In this document: one piece after another, positions 5,583-10,668 of the stretch
Layout: each line of letters starts with the position of its first letter
Position numbering within the stretch: the first letter of the stretch is position 1
Source: an uncultured Christensenella sp.
GTDB taxonomy: Bacteria > Bacillota > Clostridia > Christensenellales > UBA1242
DNA length: 10,668 bases
Reading direction: 5' to 3'
Assembly (NCBI GenBank): GCA_905207515.1
Contig: CAJLLK010000029.1
Coordinates: 1-10,668 of the forward strand
The notes under the pieces: model-generated
Told to the model about the DNA's origin: nothing
The model's database searches: none
Seen by the model: only the letters and a program-made list of their open reading frames with translations
Position numbers and translations under genes: made by a program

Positions 5583-5611
5583 ATTATACATATAAGCGAT
5601 TTCGTTGTCAA
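5583..5611 (-). promoter_or_regulatory. Perfect consensus sigma-A promoter of the str operon
   Basis: The minus strand reads TTGACA (5606-5611), exactly 17 nt, TATAAT (5583-5588): a match at all 12 consensus positions with ideal spacing. It lies directly after the stop of the upstream 112-codon gene (stop at 5626-5628) and before the long rpsL leader. Such strength fits high expression of ribosomal genes and leaves room for control after initiation by the leader terminator. Confidence 0.9.
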
Positions 5612-5625
5612 GCGTTTTGAACAAA

Positions 5626-5964
5626 TTAATCAAAGAATCTTCTTCGTCTTTTTCTATAGCGGCTTTGATAGAGTGTCAACATAACTCCAGTCGAAAATCC
5701 CATGAGTGAAGGACCAAAAATGCCCTTTTTGAAATAAACTGGTTTTGTGGCTTTCCAACAAGCAGGGCAAGCGGCGTTGTTGCAAGTCAAATAAAGGCTT
5801 CGACCAGACGCAACATGTGCTCTGAGCCCCGCATCAATCGCCCAATAAAGCACCTGCGGAAAAACAGCACTCGCTTTAAATTTTCTTTTTCCGCCTGGTC
5901 TTTCTGAGCCAAAAGGCACCATTTCTTCTGACAGTTTTTCGCCGCAAACAGGACATTTTGCCAT
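5626..5964 (-). CDS. Zinc-ribbon-like small protein of unknown function (112 aa)
   Basis: I do not recognise the family. The protein opens MAKCPVCGEK (Cys4-x2-Cys7), a rubredoxin-like zinc knuckle. A second cluster, CNNAACPACW (Cys61, Cys66, Cys69), could complete a four-Cys zinc site separated by about 55 residues. That spacer contains a basic GGKRKFK stretch and a mixed hydrophobic part around FPQVLYWAIDAG. After the second cluster comes a hydrophobic run (about 82-99, GIFGPSLMGFSTGVMLTLY), then a strongly basic tail with RKRRRR. Together these could be a single membrane-anchoring helix with a cytoplasmic positive end, or a buried helix plus nucleic-acid-binding tail. The start is ATG at 5964 with AGGAG 8 nt upstream. 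It has its own promoter (5982-6010) overlapping the end of ligA, and the str promoter follows its stop directly with no terminator between. Confidence 0.85.
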   Translation of the reverse strand: MAKCPVCGEKLSEEMVPFGSERPGGKRKFKASAVFPQVLYWAIDAGLRAHVASGRSLYLTCNNAACPACWKATKPVYFKKGIFGPSLMGFSTGVMLTLYQSRYRKRRRRFFD

Positions 5965-5981
5965 AAGTTTCTCCTAATTTT

Positions 5982-6010
5982 AGTATAACACAAATCGCAT
6001 TTGTTAACAA
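5982..6010 (-). promoter_or_regulatory. Promoter of the zinc-ribbon gene with an operator-like dyad in the spacer
   Basis: The minus strand reads TTGTTA (6005-6010), 17 nt, TATACT (5982-5987), with the gene's ribosome-binding site and ATG 18-23 nt downstream of the -10. A perfect inverted repeat ACAAAT-CGC-ATTTGT (5990-6004) occupies the spacer between the two elements, a position where a bound repressor would block RNA polymerase. The promoter starts 10 nt beyond the ligA stop. Confidence 0.6.
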
Positions 6011-6019
6011 CAAAATTTG

Positions 6020-7972
6020 TCATTTTTCAAGTAGTTCAAAAAATTCGCTTTCGGTCAGCACTGAAACGCCAAGCGCTTTGGCTTTGTCAAGCTTGCTGCC
6101 TGCTTCCTCTCCCGCCAAAACATAATTGGTGTTTTTTGAAACTGATGACGCCGTTTTGCCGCCATTTTCTTCAATTATTTTTGTCATTTCGATTCTTGAA
6201 TAATTTGGAAGCGTGCCAGTCAGCACAAAAGTCAAACCCGAAAGTTTTTCTGATTTGTTTTCACTTTCAGCCAAAATTTTTACGCCTGCGTCAAATAACC
6301 TTTGCATTTCATTTAAATTGTTTTCGTCTTTAAAATAGTCCACAATGTTTTGCGCAATGATTTCGCCGATGTCTTCCACTGCAACCAGTTCTTCAAACGA
6401 AGTGTTTTCAAGTTTTTCAAGCGTTTTGAAGGTTTTTGCCAAATCTTTTGCCGTTTTGATGCCAACTTCGCTTATGCCAAGCCCATAAATAAAGCGGAAA
6501 AATTCGATATTTTTGCTTTTTTCAAGGCTGTTTAAAACATTTTCTGCCTTTTTGTCTTTAAATTTTTCCAAGCCGATGAGTTGGTCTTTTGTGATTTTAT
6601 AAAGGTCGGAATAGTGCCTTAAAGACAAGTCGTCATAAAACTGAATGATGGTTTTTTCTGACAAGCCTTCAATGTTGAAAGCTTCTCGACTGACAAAGTG
6701 CGTGAGTCGCGCCACAATTTGCTCTTTGCAGTTGTCGTGATTTAAACAAAAGACAAGTGGGCCTTTTTTGAAAAGTGGTGAGCCGCAACACGGGCAAATT
6801 TTTGGTTCTTCAATCGGCTTTGAAAAAGGATATTTTTCTGCCAAGCCCAAAACTTCAGGAATAACTTCATTGCTGCGCCTGATGAAGACCCTGCTTTTGA
6901 GAAAGACATTCTTTTTTCTTATGTCTTCGATGTTGTTGAGTGTGGCGCGAGAAATTGTTGCACCTGCAAGCTGAACTGGCTCAAGAATTGCCGTCGGCGA
7001 AACCTTTCCACTTCTTCCAACCTGCCAAATGACATCGTTGAGCATGGTCGAAACTTCTTCGGCTTCAAATTTGTAAGCCCTCGCCCACTTCGGAAACTTG
7101 TTTGTGTGGCCTATCTCTTCGCGCGGCGCAACTTCGTTGAGTTTGACAACCGCCCCGTCAATCATGACGTCAAGTTTGTTCTTGTTTTTGTCGATTTCGT
7201 TGATAATTTTTTCCGCTTCCGCTTCCGTTTTAACAATTTTGAAAAAATCTCCAGTTTTGAAGCCGTTTTCTTTGATAAACTCGTGCATTTCTTCTTGGGT
7301 CTTAAAATTTTTTCCTTCGCAAAGAAGCACCGCATAACAAAAATAGTCAAGCTGTCTTTTTGCAGTCTCTTTTGGGTCAAGATTTCTTATTGCACCTGCC
7401 ACACCGTTGCGCGGATTTTTGAGCGGCTCTTCGGCGGTTTTGTTGTAACGCCTAAAGCTCGAATTTGTCATCATTCCTTCGCCCTGCAAAATAAGTCTGC
7501 CTTTGAAAGGAATTTCCAGCGGAACGCTTTTGATGGTTTTGACTTGCTCTGTCACAACTTCGCCAATTTCGCCGTTACCTCGCGTTGTTGCTCCGACAAA
7601 TTTTCCGTCGACATATTCCGTCACAATGGTCAAGCCGTCGAATTTATATTCCACCGCAAAGGTCGGATTTTTGACAAACTTTTTCATGTCGTCAAAAAAA
7701 GATTTAAGCTCTTCAAACGAGCGGACTTTGCTCATGGAATAAAGCCTGACTTCATGCTTTTTCTTGACAAATTTGTCCAAAACATCTCCGCCCACACGTT
7801 GCGTCGGAGAATTTGGCAAAACAATTCCTGTTTCTTTTTCAAGGTCAACAAGTTCGTCATAAAGTTTGTCATATTCTTTGTCAGAAATGGTTGGATTGTC
7901 GAGTTCGTAATAATTTCGATTGTGCATCAAAAGACATTCCACCAACTCTTTCATTCTTTCCATTTTGTCCAT
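6020..7972 (-). CDS. ligA: NAD+-dependent DNA ligase LigA
   Basis: This 650-residue enzyme seals 5'-phosphate/3'-OH nicks in duplex DNA using NAD+, joining Okazaki fragments and completing repair (family length about 650-680). Domain Ia is near the start (YYELDNPTISDKEYDKLYDE, 21-40). The adenylation motif is KFDG with nucleophile Lys110, followed by RGNGEIGE (131-138). GAVVKLNE (273-280), KWARAYKFEAEEV (295-307) and the OB fold with RRSNEVIPEV (365-374) come next. The zinc finger uses Cys393, Cys396, Cys409 and Cys415, then helix-hairpin-helix repeats (about 430-550) and a C-terminal BRCT domain (about 577-650) follow. Several motifs differ from the E. coli type: RLYSM for PMLSL, RGNG for RGDG, and GVAGAIRNLDP for AAAGSLRQLDP. 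The nucleophile is intact, so activity is expected. The start is ATG at 7972, directly after the pcrA stop, with AAGGTGG inside the end of pcrA, so it should be co-transcribed and coupled. Confidence 0.97.
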   Translation of the reverse strand: MDKMERMKELVECLLMHNRNYYELDNPTISDKEYDKLYDELVDLEKETGIVLPNSPTQRVGGDVLDKFVKKKHEVRLYSMSKVRSFEELKSFFDDMKKFVKNPTFAVEYKFDGLTIVTEYVDGKFVGATTRGNGEIGEVVTEQVKTIKSVPLEIPFKGRLILQGEGMMTNSSFRRYNKTAEEPLKNPRNGVAGAIRNLDPKETAKRQLDYFCYAVLLCEGKNFKTQEEMHEFIKENGFKTGDFFKIVKTEAEAEKIINEIDKNKNKLDVMIDGAVVKLNEVAPREEIGHTNKFPKWARAYKFEAEEVSTMLNDVIWQVGRSGKVSPTAILEPVQLAGATISRATLNNIEDIRKKNVFLKSRVFIRRSNEVIPEVLGLAEKYPFSKPIEEPKICPCCGSPLFKKGPLVFCLNHDNCKEQIVARLTHFVSREAFNIEGLSEKTIIQFYDDLSLRHYSDLYKITKDQLIGLEKFKDKKAENVLNSLEKSKNIEFFRFIYGLGISEVGIKTAKDLAKTFKTLEKLENTSFEELVAVEDIGEIIAQNIVDYFKDENNLNEMQRLFDAGVKILAESENKSEKLSGLTFVLTGTLPNYSRIEMTKIIEENGGKTASSVSKNTNYVLAGEEAGSKLDKAKALGVSVLTESEFFELLEK

Positions 7973-10087
7973 CTATTCTTCCACCTTTTCTAAACTTGCA
8001 AGATTGAGCATCAAGCTCTTTGTGCCAAAATCTTCAAAATTTATTTCTGCCACCAGCCCGTCATCTGAAATATCGACAATTTCTCCCTTGCCGAAACGTG
8101 CATGCATGACCACATCACCAATTTTGAAACCACTGTCGAAAATTTCTTCTTTTTCGGGCTTAAAAAAGGTGTCAGTGCTGACAATTTTTGGTTTTTTCTT
8201 GTCAACAATGCCAAGTTCTTTCAAAAATCTGCTTTCAACCGTGTAACTCGATTTGCCATACATATAACGTTTGCTCGCTCGGGTCAAATAGATTTTTTCT
8301 TCGGCTCGCGTGATTGCCACATACATCAACCTGCGTTCTTCTTCCATTTCGCTGACGGAATTGGTCGCTCGTGAAAGTGGGAAAATTCCTTCTTCCAGCC
8401 CGACCACAAACACAACTTTAAATTCCAAACCTTTGACCGCATGAATTGTTGCGACCGAAACCGCACCTTCTTCTTGAATGTTGTCGTTGTCAGCTTTAAG
8501 CATGACATTTGAAAGATATTCTGAAAGCGTGCAATCTTCGTTTGCGTCGACAAATTCTTGCACGCCGTTGATAAGGCTGTCGATGTTGGAAAGTTTGTTG
8601 ATCGCTTCTTCGTCTTTGCCAGCATAAGCTTGGTCAATTTTAAATTTCTTAACCACATTTTTGACAAAATCGACAAGCGGAATTTGGTCAAGTTGGGCTT
8701 TTAAAGAGAGATATGTTTCGACAAAATTTGAAAGTTTGGAAAAATATTTTGAAAACTTAAATCTTTCGCTCAAAAGATATTCCAAAACTGGCTGTCCTTT
8801 AGCTTCGAATTGCAAATTTGAGATTGCCACATCGCCAATGCCACGTTTTGGAAAGTTGAGAATTTTCAGCAGCGAGATTTCATCTTTTGGGTTGACAAAA
8901 ATGGAAAGATATGCCAGCACCGTTTTGATTTCTGCGCGCTCATAAAATTTGAAACCGCCATAGAGCCTGTAAGGGATTTGAAAGCCCAGCAAGCCCTCTT
9001 CAATCGGTCTTGAAAGAGCGTTTATCCTCATCAAAACGGCAAAATCGTTGTAAGAATAACCTTCGCTCAAAAGGTCGTCAATGGTTTTTGCCACAAACAT
9101 TGCTTCATCTCGCTCGTCAAACGCCGTGAAAACAACTGGTGGGTCACCACTGTCTTTTTCCGTCCAAAGATTTTTTTTCAACCTTTCAGTGTTGTTTGCA
9201 ATAACATTGTTTGCCAGCGTCAGAATGTTTTTGGTGGAACGATAATTTCTTTCAAGCTTAAAAGTTTTGACATCTTCGAAATCGTTTTTCAAATTGAAGA
9301 TGTTTTTGAAGTTTGCGCCACGCCAAGAATAAATGCACTGGTCTTCATCTCCAACGACAAAAAGGTTTTTGTGAACGCTTGCCAAAAGTTTGATAAGTTT
9401 GTATTGCACAAGGTTTGTGTCTTGAAATTCGTCAACCAAAATATATTTAAAACGCTCGGCATATTTGTTTAAAACGTCTTTGAAATTGTTGAACAAGAAC
9501 AGCGTTTTGTTGAGCAAGTCGTCAAAATCGAGCGCGTTGTTTTTGTGGAGATAATCTTCATATTCAAAGCAGATTTTTTGAAACATTTTCAGGTCAAAAC
9601 TGTGGTCATATTCTCTCAAAGCGTCAAAATATTCGTCAATGTCAAGACCTTTGTTTTTGATGTTGTCAAGATGACTTTCCACCCTTTGAAAGTCGTCTTC
9701 TTGAAGATTGTTTTTCTTCAAAAGTTCTTTCAAAATTTTGTCGCGGTCGTTTTCGTCAATGATTGTGAAGTTTTTGTCGTAGCCATCAAGAAACTCAATG
9801 TTTTCACGCAAAATTCTCACACACATCGAGTGAAAAGTGGAAATCCAAATGCTGCACTGACACATTTGAGCGACACGTTCTTTCATTTCGTTTGTGGCTT
9901 TGTTTGTGAAAGTTATCGCCAAAATGTTGTAAGGCGACACGCCGTGTTCAATCAAATAACAAATTCTGTGCGTCAAAAGACGAGTTTTGCCACTGCCTGC
10001 ACCTGCCGTGACCAAAACCACCCCTTCTGTCTGCAACAACGCCTGTTTCTGCTCTTCGTTGAGCGAATTTAAGTCGTAACCATTCAT
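7973..10087 (-). CDS. pcrA: ATP-dependent DNA helicase PcrA/UvrD (SF1A)
   Basis: The 704-residue 3'-5' helicase works in nucleotide-excision and mismatch repair, clears replication blocks and, in Gram-positive bacteria, is the essential UvrD homologue. Motifs in order are: the Q motif NEEQKQAL (10-17), Walker A AGAGSGKT (28-35), ITFTNKATNEM (58-68), Walker B DEFQ (219-222), GDEDQCIYSWRGA (246-258), NYRST (281-285), TIHAVKGLEF (547-556) and YVAITRAEEKIYLT (589-602). The C-terminal part (about 654-700, FKIGDVVMHARFGKGEIVDI) is the Tudor-like domain that contacts RNA polymerase in PcrA/UvrD. The length is slightly below the usual 720-740. The start at 10087 gives the family N-terminus but has no ribosome-binding site, and a -10 element lies just upstream, so a leaderless mRNA is possible. 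It is followed without a gap by ligA, a PcrA-LigA pairing seen in many Bacillota. Confidence 0.98.
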   Translation of the reverse strand: MNGYDLNSLNEEQKQALLQTEGVVLVTAGAGSGKTRLLTHRICYLIEHGVSPYNILAITFTNKATNEMKERVAQMCQCSIWISTFHSMCVRILRENIEFLDGYDKNFTIIDENDRDKILKELLKKNNLQEDDFQRVESHLDNIKNKGLDIDEYFDALREYDHSFDLKMFQKICFEYEDYLHKNNALDFDDLLNKTLFLFNNFKDVLNKYAERFKYILVDEFQDTNLVQYKLIKLLASVHKNLFVVGDEDQCIYSWRGANFKNIFNLKNDFEDVKTFKLERNYRSTKNILTLANNVIANNTERLKKNLWTEKDSGDPPVVFTAFDERDEAMFVAKTIDDLLSEGYSYNDFAVLMRINALSRPIEEGLLGFQIPYRLYGGFKFYERAEIKTVLAYLSIFVNPKDEISLLKILNFPKRGIGDVAISNLQFEAKGQPVLEYLLSERFKFSKYFSKLSNFVETYLSLKAQLDQIPLVDFVKNVVKKFKIDQAYAGKDEEAINKLSNIDSLINGVQEFVDANEDCTLSEYLSNVMLKADNDNIQEEGAVSVATIHAVKGLEFKVVFVVGLEEGIFPLSRATNSVSEMEEERRLMYVAITRAEEKIYLTRASKRYMYGKSSYTVESRFLKELGIVDKKKPKIVSTDTFFKPEKEEIFDSGFKIGDVVMHARFGKGEIVDISDDGLVAEINFEDFGTKSLMLNLASLEKVEE

Positions 10088-10093
10088 GATTTT

Positions 10094-10121
10094 ATTTTAA
10101 CACAAAAGAAAAAAATAACAA
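10094..10121 (-). promoter_or_regulatory. Candidate pcrA promoter placed for a leaderless transcript
   Basis: The minus strand reads TTGTTA (10116-10121), 16 nt, TAAAAT (10094-10099). The A of the pcrA ATG (10087) is the seventh base after the -10 element, about where transcription would start. It lies just past the rpsU terminator. The T-rich context lowers the significance of the match. Confidence 0.45.
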
Positions 10122-10125
10122 AAGA

Positions 10126-10153
10126 AAAAGCAGACCGAAATTGGTCTGCTTTT
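10126..10153 (-). terminator. Intrinsic terminator after rpsU
   Basis: AAAAGCAGACC (10126-10136) pairs with GGTCTGCTTTT (10143-10153): a perfect 11-bp stem with a 6-nt loop and T-runs on both ends. It begins 7 nt after the rpsU stop and separates the rpsU transcript from the pcrA promoter. Confidence 0.9.
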
Positions 10154-10160
10154 AAAATTT

Positions 10161-10343
10161 TTAGCCTCTTTTTCTTGCTCTTTTTCTAGCTTGTTCGCTT
10201 TTCTTCTTTTTTGCAACGCTTGGCTTGTCATAAGCTTCTTTTTTTCTTATATCACCAATAATGCCATCTTTTTGGCATTTTCTTTTAAAACGTTTCAAAG
10301 CGCTTTCAAGACTTTCGTTTTCGCCAACTTTAACTGTCGTCAA
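10161..10343 (-). CDS. rpsU: Small-subunit ribosomal protein bS21
   Basis: This is the small, very basic 30S protein near the mRNA exit/anti-Shine-Dalgarno region, needed for efficient initiation. The family core ENESLESALKRFKRK is followed by YDKPSVAKKKKSEQARKRARK. I chose TTG at 10343, giving 60 residues (start TTVKVGENESLESALKRF), because AAGGTGG then sits 8 nt upstream and the distance to NESLE equals that in the Bacillus subtilis protein. Two in-frame GTG codons at 10355 and 10352 would give 64 or 63 residues, but they overlap or touch the ribosome-binding site itself and cannot use it properly. It is monocistronic, with its own promoter (10379-10407) and a strong terminator (10126-10153). 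Confidence 0.95.
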   Translation of the reverse strand: MTTVKVGENESLESALKRFKRKCQKDGIIGDIRKKEAYDKPSVAKKKKSEQARKRARKRG

Positions 10344-10378
10344 CTTTCTCACCACCTTTCCAGTTTAAATTCTGACAA

Positions 10379-10407
10379 AGAATAACATATTTTATTCAAA
10401 AAGTCAA
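10379..10407 (-). promoter_or_regulatory. rpsU promoter
   Basis: The minus strand reads TTGACT (10402-10407), 17 nt, TATTCT (10379-10384): good matches with ideal spacing. The predicted start near 10372 gives a leader of about 29 nt containing AAGGTGG and the TTG start of rpsU. Confidence 0.7.
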
Positions 10408-10439
10408 GCATTTAAAACCAAAATTGCAGAAAGAAAAAT

Positions 10440-10668
10440 TTAATTTTTACTAAAAATAGAGCTTACAAACGACAAGACATAGTCAACCAATGCCCGATCA
10501 TGAAACATTTCGCAACGATAAATTTCATCTAACAATTTTTGATAGTTTTGTTTTTGAGTTTTTGTTAAAGATGCAACAAATTCGTTTTCTAGCTTTATCT
10601 TTGTATCTATATTTAAATTTTCTCTTTCGTCTGGCACTCTGTTTAAAAATTCATTTAAAAGAATTTCT
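10440..10668 (-). CDS. Unidentified small protein, C-terminal part (truncated by window edge)
   Basis: The frame is open from the right edge of the window to TAA at 10440-10442, giving at least 75 codons. A GTG at 10637 is possible as a start (65 residues) but has no clear ribosome-binding site, and the frame continues upstream of it, so I treat the gene as truncated. The visible part is acidic then amphipathic. A helix around KLENEFVASLTKTQKQNYQK precedes a second helix ending LVDYVLSFVSSIF, and there is no signal peptide or clear membrane span. The layout resembles short helical Bacillota proteins such as the DUF6809 group, but I base that only on general pattern. A weak A/T-rich palindrome near the stop is the only terminator-like sequence after it. 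Confidence 0.55.
   Translation of the reverse strand, partial: EILLNEFLNRVPDERENLNIDTKIKLENEFVASLTKTQKQNYQKLLDEIYRCEMFHDRALVDYVLSFVSSIFSKN

Noticed and set aside
7106..7993. A 295-codon plus-strand frame opposite ligA
   Set aside because: It is extremely Phe/Lys/Arg-rich, the complement of an A/T-rich gene, with no recognisable domain. ligA on the other strand is unmistakable.
9545..10072. A 175-codon plus-strand frame opposite pcrA
   Set aside because: It is Phe/Val-rich antisense to the helicase motifs of pcrA, with no supporting initiation site.
1..10668. tRNA genes, CRISPR repeats, insertion sequences, toxin-antitoxin or defence genes
   Set aside because: I looked for cloverleaf ends, regularly spaced repeats, transposase motifs and toxin partners for the XRE protein, and found none I could support.

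Overview
The window is a stretch of low-GC bacterial chromosome with standard genetic-code use: TGA serves as a stop (for example ligA) and Trp is TGG. Most coding capacity is informational. Strong AAGGAG ribosome-binding sites, an EF-Tu and EF-G of Clostridia-like sequence, a Bacillota-type bS21 and a divergent NAD+-dependent DNA ligase suggest an uncultured or gut-type member of the Bacillota (Clostridia or a neighbour). That assignment is inference. I see no rRNA, tRNA, CRISPR array, transposase or defence system.

Layout: positions 1-447 hold a small plus-strand unit, the 3' end of a MarR-family regulator followed by a 68-residue XRE-type repressor. It ends in two hairpins (468-532), the second of which also terminates tuf arriving from the other side. 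Everything else is on the minus strand. Read in the direction of transcription (right to left) the order is: the 3' end of an unidentified small protein (10440-10668), rpsU, pcrA-ligA (adjacent with no gap), a 112-residue zinc-ribbon-like protein, and the str operon rpsL-rpsG-fusA-tuf. Consensus-like promoters can be read before rpsU, pcrA, the zinc-ribbon gene, rpsL and tuf.

The protein genes themselves are ordinary. The unusual material is in the non-coding parts of the str operon. (1) rpsL has a perfect TTGACA-N17-TATAAT promoter followed by a leader of about 300 nt with four hairpins and a genuine intrinsic terminator 54 nt before the start codon, which looks like transcription attenuation of the operon. 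(2) The rpsL-rpsG gap is 331 nt, about 48% GC by hand count in a 32-40% GC neighbourhood, and packed with nested hairpins plus a 53-codon reading frame. (3) A 49-codon basic reading frame exactly fills the gap between rpsG and fusA. (4) pcrA may be read from a leaderless mRNA, and rpsU probably starts at TTG.

How the parts fit: the str operon supplies two small-subunit proteins and both elongation factors. bS21 is another small-subunit protein. PcrA and LigA are a helicase/ligase pair for DNA repair and replication. The MarR/XRE pair at the left edge is a separate regulatory locus whose targets are not visible here.
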